Below, piece after piece: positions 15,328 through 23,357 of a stretch of DNA of 64,000 bases. The DNA comes from DASZIT01 sp036268775. GTDB lineage: Bacteria > Actinomycetota > Acidimicrobiia > Acidimicrobiales > RAAP-2. The stretch is taken from the NCBI GenBank assembly GCA_036268775.1, contig DATATM010000020.1:1-64000 (forward strand), in the 5' to 3' direction. How positions within the stretch are numbered: the first letter of the stretch is position 1; each line of letters starts with the position of its first letter. Both the position numbers and the translations under genes were made by a program. Below the pieces are notes generated by a model. That model worked only from the letters and a program-made list of their open reading frames with translations, made no database searches and was not told the origin of the DNA.

Positions 15328-15689
15328 TCTCGTTATCCCCCAACGAACCGCCTCTTGGGCGGCACTGGAGCACTCTGTAAGAGGACTAGTCGACTCGGTT
15401 GGGACTCGCAGGCGTGCGGAAACACCCAGGCCGATCAAACATGTCGGAGCCGAACGGATCGTTGGGTGGTTTGCTACCGATGGCGGACGCCTCCATCTGC
15501 TGGCAGAACCTTGTGTCGAGGGGTCAGCTGGAGCGCCGAGGCTCTCTGTGCCAGCCCCGAAACCTCGCCCGCCGGGAAGTGGTTGGGTGAGCTGGCCTCA
15601 CCAACCAGCGAGAGACCCATCTCTCGCCAGCCCCCGACGGTGCCCCGCTGTTCAGACGACGGGTACAGCGCGAGACACCCATGCCAGCC
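15328..15689. other. Intergenic region between convergent methyltransferase and ABC permease
   Basis: About 360 bp with no gene I can support. Short frames on the plus strand lack family patterns. No strong terminator hairpin was seen despite the convergent arrangement. Confidence 0.4.
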
Positions 15690-17021
15690 TCAAAGTTCTA
15701 CGGCTTCCCGTGCGGGTAGGCGAGCGGCCCGGCGAGCAGGAAAGGTGCCGGCCAGAAGTGCTAACACTACGGATCCGATTGTCGCACCGACACCAAGAAG
15801 ATAGGGAATTCCTACGCGTACTCCGGCCAAGCCCTGGCTGGCTAAATACCCATTGACGACCACCGCCACGAGAGCTGCCAAGGCGAGACCCAGAATGGAT
15901 CCGATGAGTCCGCCGACGGCCCCCATAACTCCAGCTTCGATCAGGAAGGTGCGGAGCACGTCCCTGTCGCGGGCGCCGACCGCCTTTAGAATTCCTATCT
16001 CGCGCCGACGTTCGCGGACCGCGGCCAGGAGGGCATTGGCGATCCCCAACGAAGCAATGGCTAGCGCGATTACACCAATGCCGCCGAGGACGATCTCTAC
16101 GACATGGACATAGCGCTCGACAGAGGCGATGAGGTTTTCCGGTGCACTAGTCGAGTAACCGATGGTCGCGATGGCCGCCCGGAGGGAGGGCACTTGGTCC
16201 AAACCCACGGCGATCACGAAAAGCCCGGTGTAGGGGGACTTTGGAGCGTCGGGATCGACCGACGGGTCTCCGGCGGCGGTCCAAGCGTGATTGGCCTGGG
16301 CTTGGGAGAGCGAAGCCAGGATGCCCCCCGTACCGACCTGTTGGGCGACCACGCCGACGATTTTCACCTCGGTCTGTCGGCTCCGGAAGACCTTGGAACC
16401 GTCAGGTTCCAGAAATCCGCGGGGTGCGCGGAGCTCGAGGACAGAGCCCAGAGCGCTGGTTGCATGCGTGCGCGCGATGCCGTAGCGAGCGAGGAACACG
16501 GAGGTGACGTCGACTTCGGTGAGTGACCCGGGTTTGGGGAGACGACCTGCAGTCACGGTGATGGGGAGATCGGTGGCGTGGGCGAGATCAACCCCGACCA
16601 TCTCGTCGAAGTCGACGTTCCCCGATCCGCCAGGGCCTGCCTCGCCCCTGGGCGTCGTGAGTGCATGCTGTGGCCAAATGACCAATGTCTGCGCGGTCAC
16701 GATGGGGAGGACGCTCGACACTCCCGGTAGGCGAGTTATGCGAGAGAGGGCTGTTTGGTCAAGGGCCTTTGGAGGACCTGGCGTGGGGTTGTCGAGACCA
16801 AGTTGAGAAGGATCCGAGGCGGCCGCGCTTACCTGGATGCCCGCCAGCGGGCCGCCCTTGGCGAGCTGATTCAATACACGGCCCTGAGCCGTCTCAGCCA
16901 TCGTCAGCATGGCAGTAAACAGGGCAGCGGCGAGAGCTACGGCACCTATGGTGAGCGCAGCCCGCCCCCTTCGCCGGAGCACGCTGCGTGCGGCCAAGCG
17001 AAAGGCGTCAGCCCAGCTCAT
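15690..17021 (-). CDS. FtsX/MacB-type ABC transporter permease
   Basis: A 443-residue permease with one N-terminal helix (ALTIGAVALAAALFTAMLT), a large extracytoplasmic domain (about 45-310) and three C-terminal helices, the FtsX arrangement. The cytoplasmic coupling segment ERRREIGILKAVGARDRDVL after the second helix is diagnostic. These mechanotransducing exporters move lipoproteins, peptides or drugs or signal across the membrane. It is coupled to the ATPase gene upstream by ATGA (17018-17021). The pair is divergent from an ECF sigma/anti-sigma pair, which may control it. Confidence 0.87.
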   Translation of the reverse strand: MSWADAFRLAARSVLRRRGRAALTIGAVALAAALFTAMLTMAETAQGRVLNQLAKGGPLAGIQVSAAASDPSQLGLDNPTPGPPKALDQTALSRITRLPGVSSVLPIVTAQTLVIWPQHALTTPRGEAGPGGSGNVDFDEMVGVDLAHATDLPITVTAGRLPKPGSLTEVDVTSVFLARYGIARTHATSALGSVLELRAPRGFLEPDGSKVFRSRQTEVKIVGVVAQQVGTGGILASLSQAQANHAWTAAGDPSVDPDAPKSPYTGLFVIAVGLDQVPSLRAAIATIGYSTSAPENLIASVERYVHVVEIVLGGIGVIALAIASLGIANALLAAVRERRREIGILKAVGARDRDVLRTFLIEAGVMGAVGGLIGSILGLALAALVAVVVNGYLASQGLAGVRVGIPYLLGVGATIGSVVLALLAGTFPARRAARLPAREAVEL

Positions 17022-17812
17022 GCAATGCCTACTTCAGTAGCCGATGGCCCGGACTTCTCAATGCAGCCTCGATCGAGGTCCAATCGCATGGAGGCGCGTC
17101 GGGCGAGCACCTGATTGTGAGTAACCACCAAGAGGGTGCAACCCCGATCCTCATGGAGCGACTCCAGTAGCTGAATCACTTCCTCGGACGTGTCGGCATC
17201 CAGGTTTCCGGTCGGCTCGTCGGCGAGCACGAGGCGGGGCCGATTGACCAGCGCCCGGGCGATCGCCACCCGTTGACGTTCCCCGCCCGAAAGGGCACCC
17301 GGTCGGTGGGCGGCCCGATGAGACATACCGACGGCGGCAAGCAGCTGCGAAGCCCGATCTCGCCGCACGGCGGTTCGTTCTCCGGCTAGAACGGCTGCCA
17401 GTTCGACATTCTCCAGTGCAGTCAAGGCTTCGAGCAGGCCAAAGTTCTGGAAGACAAAGCCCACTGTCGCGCGACGGTAGGCAGCCAAAGCGTCTCCCTC
17501 CAGCGTTGCCACATCGCGCCCACCGACAAGCAGCTTTCCGGACTGGACGCGCTCGAGTCCACCGACAAGTGCGAGAAGGGTGGTTTTACCGGCTCCCGAG
17601 GGCCCAACCAGGGCGGCGTAGCCGCTCTTGGGAATTTCGAAGGTCACATTTCGAAGTACCCGCACTTCGCCCGACGGCCCCAGGTAACGATGGGAGAGTG
17701 AGTCACTTGATACCTCCACCCCGTCTGGACCCAATTCCAATCCGGTCTCTACGCGGCGAGGTTGAACCGCCTGGTCTTGCCGGCGGCGCGGCTTCGGCCG
17801 ACTAGTGCGCAT
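17018..17812 (-). CDS. ABC transporter ATP-binding protein (LolD/MacB type)
   Basis: A 264-residue ATPase. Walker A is GPSGAGKTT, the Q-loop is FVFQNFGLL, the signature is LSGGERQRVAIARALVNRP, and Walker B is LVLADEPTGNLD, followed by the H-loop in VVTHNQ. It energises the FtsX-type permease encoded just downstream. ATG 17812 is the best start; the frame remains open far upstream but the extra 109 residues have no similarity. The N-terminal Arg/Lys-rich tail of about 25 residues is unusual for the family. Confidence 0.9.
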   Translation of the reverse strand: MRTSRPKPRRRQDQAVQPRRVETGLELGPDGVEVSSDSLSHRYLGPSGEVRVLRNVTFEIPKSGYAALVGPSGAGKTTLLALVGGLERVQSGKLLVGGRDVATLEGDALAAYRRATVGFVFQNFGLLEALTALENVELAAVLAGERTAVRRDRASQLLAAVGMSHRAAHRPGALSGGERQRVAIARALVNRPRLVLADEPTGNLDADTSEEVIQLLESLHEDRGCTLLVVTHNQVLARRASMRLDLDRGCIEKSGPSATEVGIA

Positions 17813-18156
17813 TGCACAACCTTGCCACGGTGTCCGACGATGTAATCGGCACCTGAAGTCGGTCAATTCAGCGTGTCGCTGCTTCGGAGCGGCTTGGCTC
17901 GAAAAGAGCCAGGTGTTTGGGTAGTTGTCCCACAGGTGTGCTTCGCGTTGCTTTGACCTCGACGAAGAACCACCCCCACCACAGTCCCAAGTCGTGCTCA
18001 AACCGTTACGTCGGGTCGATTGATGAGCGGCGTCGCAACTTCGTAACAGTTCTCCGGTCCGAGAGGACGAAACTGTGTGTTCAGTGCCATCGATCCAGCC
18101 ACCTTCCCAACGAGGATGGTGCCACCAGGACTGCTTCAAGCCCTACGCTTCAAATC

Positions 18157-18750
18157 GTGGAGACTGATGTCGAACTGCTCAACCGATTGCGTGGCGGTGA
18201 TGAGGAGGCGTTTGTGATGTTGGTGACCCGCTACCAGCAGCCCATGCTTCGCCTCGCGCGTTCCATGGTTCCCAGTTATGCCGTCGCCGAGGAGGCCGTC
18301 CAGGACACCTGGATGGGAGTGGTTCGCGGGATCGAGCGATTCGAGGGGCGGTCCTCATTCAAGACGTGGCTATTCCGGATCCTTACCAACCGGACCCGCA
18401 CGGCCGGATCCCGGGAGCAGCACCAGAGAAAGATTGACTCGCTTCACGCCGTTGACCCGTCCCTCTTCAACTTCCAAGGTCAATGGGCAGACCCCTGCGA
18501 CCGGTGGATAGAGGAGAGCGAGGATCGTCTTGACGCCGCTGTCTGGGCACCCGTCCTCAAGTCCGCCCTCGACGAACTCACTGCCCGTCAGCGCCAAGTG
18601 GTCATACTGCGCGATGTCGAGGGACTCTCGAACGAAGAGGTGTGCGCGGTGCTCGACCTAAGCAGCGGGAATCAGCGGATCTTGCTTCACCGAGGCAGGA
18701 CCCGGTTGCGCGAGATCCTCGACGCCCGAATTGAAAAGGCTGATCGATGA
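18157..18750 (+). CDS. ECF RNA polymerase sigma factor
   Basis: A 197-residue sigma factor. Region 2 is seen in GGDEEAFVMLVTRYQQPMLR, then AVAEEAVQDTWMGVVRGIER and FEGRSSFKTWLFRILTNR. Region 4 is ALDELTARQRQVVILRDVEG followed by the recognition helix of the HTH. GTG 18157 is chosen because homology begins there; in-frame sequence continues upstream without similarity, so the start is uncertain by some residues. The stop overlaps the anti-sigma start by ATGA. It is divergent from the ABC exporter, a plausible target. Confidence 0.87.
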   Translation: METDVELLNRLRGGDEEAFVMLVTRYQQPMLRLARSMVPSYAVAEEAVQDTWMGVVRGIERFEGRSSFKTWLFRILTNRTRTAGSREQHQRKIDSLHAVDPSLFNFQGQWADPCDRWIEESEDRLDAAVWAPVLKSALDELTARQRQVVILRDVEGLSNEEVCAVLDLSSGNQRILLHRGRTRLREILDARIEKADR

Positions 18751-19001
18751 TCCTGGTACGACGGAACGACATCGTGTGTCAACAGGCAGTCGAACTCGTC
18801 ACCGACTACCTCGAAGGGGCGCTCTCACGTCGGGACCGCCGGCGCTTGGAGGCTCACCTCCGAGCGTGTCCAAACTGTGCCGCCTACCTGGAGCAAATTA
18901 GGTTGACCATCGACTTGGCGGGGGCGGCAGAAGCCGATGCCCTGACAGAAGAAGCCAGAGCGGACCTCACCGAGCTGTATCGGCGTTGGCAATCCGGCTA
19001 G
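18747..19001 (+). CDS. Zinc-finger anti-sigma factor
   Basis: An 84-residue protein with an HxxxCxxC motif (HLRACPNC, about residues 37-44), an early cysteine (DIVCQQAVELVTDYLEGALS) and the usual following helix AAYLEQIRLTID. No membrane segment, so cytosolic. It is coupled by ATGA to the ECF gene and surely binds that sigma factor. The exchanger frame on the opposite strand appears to overlap it, but only because of a frameshift there (see 19030-20030). Confidence 0.85.
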   Translation: MILVRRNDIVCQQAVELVTDYLEGALSRRDRRRLEAHLRACPNCAAYLEQIRLTIDLAGAAEADALTEEARADLTELYRRWQSG

Positions 19002-19029
19002 GTCCAACTGCATGAGTCGCCGAGCGTCG

Positions 19030-20030
19030 TTAGGCGGCAACCAGGAGAACTGCGACGAAGAGCACGTAGAGCGTAATAATCGTCCAGCCCGGGCCCCTAT
19101 TGAGACCACGATAGGTAAAGCGAGCACTAACGTCACTGCCGTGAGCCCCAGATACCAGCCGGCAACAAGCGGCCCCGAAGCCGACGGCTGACTCAAGCCG
19201 ACGACGGTGGCGGGGATCAAGAGCCCGGCCGTCACGTTGATGGCATTGGAGTTGAGGGCGGTGCTGAGGGCAGCTGCTCCTCTGCCCTTTCGAGCCAGGT
19301 ACACGGCGGCGACAGCGTTGGGCAGACTTGTCACCGCCGCCAATACAAGGCCTCCGACAACGATTTCGGCTACTCGGTAGCGCACCCCGAGCGCTGAAGC
19401 CCCTCGCTCCATGGCAATGCTGGCTACCACCACGACCGCCAGGGCGCCCAACGCTACGAGCGCGTCGGCAGGACGACCACGCCGTGGGCGGATCGCCTCG
19501 TCGAGCTCATCTTCTTCCTCGACGACGGCGGCCCCGAGCCATATGACCCACTGTCGCGGCAACCCGATTCGGTCGATGGCGGAGCGGCGCGCACCTAAGA
19601 GGACGGTGTAGGGAACAAGCACGACAAGCACCAGAGCCAGACCCGTACCGGCCGCGACGGCGCCGGCGACGGCCAGGAGGCACACCGCGGAGATGATCAG
19701 TGCGATCGCCCCGCCGAGCACGACGACCTTGCGGTGGAGTGCGATCCGTCCAGCTACTACCGCACCCAATCCGAGCAGGGCAGCCAAGTTGAAGATGTTC
19801 GAGCCGATCGTCACACCGGCCCCGACGGCACGTTGGTGATGGGCGACGGCAGTCACCGATGCCGTTATCTCGGGCGCGTCGCCAGCCAGCGCAGCCACCA
19901 TTCCGAGCAATGCCTCTGAGAGTCCGAGCCGTTCAGCGACACGCTCAAGGCGGGACACCAGCACCCAGCTGGTCCCAAGAGAGACCCCAGCACCCAACAC
20001 GAAAGCGAGGACCGAGGTTCCGACGGTCAT
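19030..20030 (-). CDS. Sodium/calcium exchanger family membrane protein with C-terminal frameshift
   Basis: About ten helices with two alpha-repeats: LSEALLGMVAALAGDAPEIT, then GSNIFNLAALLG, in the first half, and VAEIVVGGLVLAAVTSLPNA, then NSNAINVTAGLL, in the second. The glycine/acidic and GSN/NSN patterns are those of the CaCA family, which exchanges Ca2+ or other cations for Na+ or H+. The continuous frame runs on to 18825 with a non-membrane Cys/Arg-rich tail opposite the anti-sigma gene. Shifting frame at about 19100-19140 gives a fitting last helix (WTIITLYVLFVAVLLVAA) and a stop at 19030-19032. I therefore read a one-base-type frameshift, either a real mutation or a sequence error. 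Confidence 0.75.
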
Positions 20031-20368
20031 TAGGAACGATTGGTCAATGGCCGATCAACGGGCCAGCTCCGTTGAAAGGTCGTGTGGGGATGGAGACATC
20101 TCTCGTGGCACATGTCGCCTCCGTCGGCGCGATCGAACACTGTGCCGACCAGGCTTCCCGGCTCTCCAGGCATCAGGTTACTCTTTCGCCCGAAACGCTC
20201 TCAGACCCGAGAACTGTGCCCCAGCTCGGCGGAGTTCGGAAGGAGCAAACGCGCAAATCCTCGGAGTACCACTGCATGACAGGCGCCTGACTACTAGCAC
20301 CAAGCCTCTTTTGCGGCCATCGGTGCTTACATCCGCCGGGGATCATTAGCTACTACAATCATTAGCAT
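20031..20368. other. Intergenic region upstream of marR
   Basis: About 340 bp between divergent exchanger and MarR genes. Apart from the repeats at its right edge I see no gene. The short frames present lack family patterns. Confidence 0.4.
20343..20366 (+). promoter_or_regulatory. Direct repeat and -10 box before marR
   Basis: TCATTAGC occurs twice, at 20343-20350 and 20359-20366, 16 bp apart. A TACAAT -10-like box at 20354-20359 lies between them, 9 bp before the ATG. The position suits an autoregulatory operator over the promoter and implies a leaderless or very short-leader transcript. Confidence 0.45.
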
Positions 20369-20857
20369 ATGCTTGCGAATGCGACCCCCCAAGAAGTTGA
20401 TCGAGACGCGATCGTTGAGGCCGTACTGACCGCCAGCCGTGTACTTGTCGCCGTTGCGGCGCGTTCGCTGGGGGACGTTGCCGAGGAAGTGACACTCACT
20501 CAGTACCGCACCTTGGTCGTGCTGGCATCCCGAGGACCTCAGAGTCTCGCCGCACTGGCTGAGGCGGTGGATGTCACTCCCCCTACCGCTACTCGCATGT
20601 GTGACCGCCTGGTCCGAAAGGGCCTGATCGTTCGCCGCCATGACCGAGCGGATCGACGCTTGGTCCGGTTGACGTTGGCCAAAAGCGGTCAGGAGTTGGT
20701 GGATGCAGTGACCGGTCGGAGACGGGCGGAGATCGCCCACCTCCTCGAGGCCATCCCCTACGAGCAGCAGGCGGCGCTGGTCGACTCGCTCCAACGGCTC
20801 ACCGCCGCGGCCGGTGAAGTGCCCGAACAGGATTGGTCCACCGGGTGGGATCTGTAG
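20369..20857 (+). CDS. MarR-family transcriptional regulator
   Basis: A 162-residue winged-helix regulator. The DNA-binding part is seen in VTLTQYRTLVVLASRGPQSL, then LAEAVDVTPPTATRMCDRLV and the wing VRRHDRADRRLVRLTLAKSG, the standard MarR wing with Asp-Arg. N- and C-terminal helices would form the dimer. It lies immediately upstream of the ClC gene in the same direction and probably controls itself and that channel, through the direct repeat at its start. The ligand is unknown. Confidence 0.87.
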   Translation: MLANATPQEVDRDAIVEAVLTASRVLVAVAARSLGDVAEEVTLTQYRTLVVLASRGPQSLAALAEAVDVTPPTATRMCDRLVRKGLIVRRHDRADRRLVRLTLAKSGQELVDAVTGRRRAEIAHLLEAIPYEQQAALVDSLQRLTAAAGEVPEQDWSTGWDL

Positions 20858-20874
20858 ATGGGACAGCGCATCCG

Positions 20875-22989
20875 ATGACCATATTCCGCCGAACGTCGTG
20901 GCGGGCCACAATGACCCGGGCGTCCCGCTGGCTTGGCGGTGCCTCCTACCTCCAGAAGTGGCTGGTCCTCGGCGTGCTCATCGGGACGATGGCTGGAGTC
21001 GGTGCCGTCGTGTTCTACGAAGCCCTACTGGCCTGCACCCATTTCTTCCTGGGCACGTTGGCCGGCTACCACGTACCCACCCCGGTGGGCGAAGGCGGGC
21101 AGTCGGCCTCGGCCTCGTTCACCCGACCCTGGGCTCTGCCCTTGGTGGTCGGACTCGGGGCGCTGCTCGGAGCAATCCTGGTGTTCCGATTCGCGCCCGA
21201 GGCAGAGGGCCACGGCACCGATGCCGCCATCTCCGCCGTCCACCACAACCCCCGGGGTATCCGCTTCCGAGCGGTGATCGTCAAGATCGTGGCGTCCGCC
21301 CTCACCATTGGTTCGGGTGGCTCGGGAGGTCGAGAGGGTCCGACCGGCCAGATCAGCGCCGGGTTCGCCTCATTGCTCGCCCGGGAACTCGACCTCAGCC
21401 CCGCCGATGCCCGCATCGCGGTCGTCACCGGGATCGGCTCCGGGATCGGGGCCATCTTCGGGGCGCCCCTCGGCGGAGCGGTCTTGGCGACAGAGATCCT
21501 CTACCGGGACGACTTCGAGGCGGAAGCGCTGCTCCCGAGCTTCATTGCTTCGCTCGTCGGCTACGTCATCTTCGGCGCGACGTTCGGATTCACGCCGTTG
21601 TTCGGCTTCGCCGGCAGCTACCACTTCTCCGATCCGACCCATCTGGTGTGGTTCGCCTTGATCGGTGTGCTGGGAGGCCTCATCGGGCTCCTCTACGCCA
21701 AGAGCTTCTACGGCCTCTCCGATCTGTTCAGACGTCTGCAGATCCCCCGTTGGGCCAAGCCGGCTATCGGCGGGGTCGTAGTCGGTCTCATCGCTTTGGC
21801 CATCCCAGAAGTGCTTGGGACCGGGTATGGCTGGATCCAACAGGGCCTCGGCCACCAACTCTTGACGCTGCCATTGTGGATCGTTGTCATCCTGCCGTTC
21901 GCCAGGATCCTGGCCACCAGCCTCTCTATCGGGTCGGGTGGCTCGGGGGGCATCTTCGGGCCGGGCATGGTCATCGGGGCATTCATCGGGGCGTCGGTTT
22001 GGCGGCTCTTTGACCCGGCATTCCCTTCCATGGGTCATGACCCCGCGCCCTACGTCATAGTCGGGATGATGTGCTGCTTCGGAGGTATCTCTCGTGCTCC
22101 GTTAGCCGTGATGTTGATGGTGGCGGAGATGACCGGCAGCTTGTCCATACTGGCCCCGGCCATGATTGCAGTGGGGCTGGCATGGTTCATCGTCCGCCGC
22201 AATGACGACACCATTTACCGGAGCCAGTTGAAGTCGAGAGCTGACACTCCCGCCCAGCAGATCCTCGTCGGCATGCCGGTCCTCGCCACCGTACCGGTCC
22301 GAACGGCAATGGCCCCCCCACGTCTGGTGATCACCGGCGGGACTTCGGTGGACGTGGCTGGCCACCAGCTCGAGCGCGACGGACTTTCCGGAGCACCCGT
22401 CGTGGATGGAGAAGGGCGGTTCGAGGGGACCGTCACCCTGCAGAGTCTCCGAAAATATGGGGACGGTGGCGAACGCCAACTCCGATCATTCGTGGACGTG
22501 GCGGCGCCTACTGTGTCCGAGATGGCTCATCTCGACATCGCCATCGATGCGATGACGACCGCTTCCGACCACTGGGTCCCGGTTCTCGACGTCCAACGCA
22601 AGGTGGTCGGGACTATCGCCATCTCGGATGTCGTCAGGGGTTACCGGTTGGGCCTCCTCGCCAGCCTCCAAAAGATGAACGCCGGGGGTGACGCGGCCGG
22701 CACCGACAGGTTGCTCATCGATGCCGGATCGCCATTGGCGGGCCGGCCCCTTCGTCAGTCCAGATTGCCCGTGAGTGTCATCGTGACCACCATCCAGAGG
22801 AATCGGGATCTGGTGGTGCCCGACGGGAACACGGTGTTGCAACCGGGGGATGAACTGGTTCTCATCGGTAGCTCTGGCGACATCGATGCCATTCGATCCA
22901 ACGGGTCCGGAAACGGCGAATCCACCGAGTCGGGCACGAGGACCGCTCCGGATCAATCCTGCACCGACGAGGGATGCGGTGATGTCTGA
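20875..22989 (+). CDS. ClC-type chloride channel/antiporter with CBS pair and RCK_C-like tail
   Basis: A 704-residue protein. The ClC core (about 20-430) has IGSGGSGGREGPTGQ with the gating Glu of GREGP, GIGAIFGAPLGGAVLATEIL, and GSGGSGGIFGPGMVIGAFIG. Two CBS-like segments follow (GMPVLATVPVRTAM onward and VAAPTVSEMAHLDIAIDAMT onward), then a TrkA-C/RCK_C-like domain closing with VLQPGDELVLIGSSGDI. The CBS and RCK_C parts suggest nucleotide or ion gating. ATG 20875 is preferred; GTG 20833 would overlap marR and ATG 20911 is an alternative. It is the last gene before the right attachment repeat. Confidence 0.87.
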   Translation: MTIFRRTSWRATMTRASRWLGGASYLQKWLVLGVLIGTMAGVGAVVFYEALLACTHFFLGTLAGYHVPTPVGEGGQSASASFTRPWALPLVVGLGALLGAILVFRFAPEAEGHGTDAAISAVHHNPRGIRFRAVIVKIVASALTIGSGGSGGREGPTGQISAGFASLLARELDLSPADARIAVVTGIGSGIGAIFGAPLGGAVLATEILYRDDFEAEALLPSFIASLVGYVIFGATFGFTPLFGFAGSYHFSDPTHLVWFALIGVLGGLIGLLYAKSFYGLSDLFRRLQIPRWAKPAIGGVVVGLIALAIPEVLGTGYGWIQQGLGHQLLTLPLWIVVILPFARILATSLSIGSGGSGGIFGPGMVIGAFIGASVWRLFDPAFPSMGHDPAPYVIVGMMCCFGGISRAPLAVMLMVAEMTGSLSILAPAMIAVGLAWFIVRRNDDTIYRSQLKSRADTPAQQILVGMPVLATVPVRTAMAPPRLVITGGTSVDVAGHQLERDGLSGAPVVDGEGRFEGTVTLQSLRKYGDGGERQLRSFVDVAAPTVSEMAHLDIAIDAMTTASDHWVPVLDVQRKVVGTIAISDVVRGYRLGLLASLQKMNAGGDAAGTDRLLIDAGSPLAGRPLRQSRLPVSVIVTTIQRNRDLVVPDGNTVLQPGDELVLIGSSGDIDAIRSNGSGNGESTESGTRTAPDQSCTDEGCGDV

Positions 22990-23151
22990 ATCACCGGCTC
23001 GAAGTGTCATCTCGCTTCGCACCGCCACGAGCCGTCCACCACGCACAGATTGACCACGGGCTTCAATGGAGATGCATTCTCGCAGTGGCGACGGGGGCTC
23101 CAGTTGAGGCCATTTCATGCGCGATCCGTGCGCGAACGGGCGGAAAATAGG

Positions 23152-23179
23152 GGTAAACAGCGGTCAATCGTGGTCAATC
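23152..23179 (+). repeat. Three phased GGT-M-AA repeats, possible integrase arm sites
   Basis: GGTAAACA at 23152, GGTCAATC at 23162 and GGTCAATC at 23172 begin exactly 10 bp apart, so they lie on one helix face. A fourth related octamer, GGTCAACG, is at 23218. Their place 60-90 bp inside the right attachment repeat suits recombinase arm-type binding sites. Confidence 0.5.
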
Positions 23180-23241
23180 AAAGGCGCGGTCTAGCTGGCA
23201 TGTTGTGAATACCTGTAGGTCAACGAATGGCACCGTCCGTA

Positions 23242-23285
23242 TTCGCAACGTGGAAGTCGGCGGTTCGAGTCCGCTCACCTCCACC
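23242..23285 (+). repeat. Right attachment repeat: 3' half of tRNA-Ala
   Basis: Exact 44-bp copy of 1094-1137, starting in the anticodon loop and ending in the CC of CCA. The preceding bases do not form the 5' half of a tRNA, so this is a tRNA fragment and not a second tRNA gene. Confidence 0.85.
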
Positions 23286-23357
23286 CGAGAGGTGCATAGA
23301 TCGGTCCGGCTGGGTGGATCGTTGGTCGAAGCCCCCACAAGAGGCGCCGCCGCAGGC

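Larger units (their letters stand above)
1138..23285. mobile_element. Genomic island of about 22.1 kb integrated at tRNA-Ala
   Basis: The segment is bounded by the complete tRNA-Ala on the left and an exact 44-bp copy of its 3' half on the right, both direct. The contents are accessory in character: truncated genes (2596-2973, 4769-4969), small stress enzymes, sigma/anti-sigma pairs, ABC and ClC transporters, and the 7.1-15.3 kb sugar/redox cluster. No intact integrase, excisionase or transfer gene is visible, so it looks fossilised or mobilised in trans. An alternative is that the right copy is only a remnant of a smaller past insertion, with most of the intervening DNA native. Confidence 0.65.
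22990..23357. other. Right junction region of the tRNA-Ala island
   Basis: About 370 bp between the ClC gene and the P450. It contains the phased repeats at 23152-23179 and the 44-bp attachment repeat at 23242-23285. No gene is visible. The bases GCGCGATCCGTGCGCGAACG near 23119 resemble patterns I associate with actinobacterial integrase attachment regions. Confidence 0.5.

Noticed and set aside
18825..19029. C-terminal extension of the exchanger frame, antisense to the anti-sigma gene
   Set aside because: The tail is not membrane-like or family-like, whereas a frame change gives a fitting last helix and a stop at 19030.
23242..23285. Second tRNA-Ala gene
   Set aside because: Only the 3' half is present; the preceding bases do not form acceptor, D or anticodon 5' strands.
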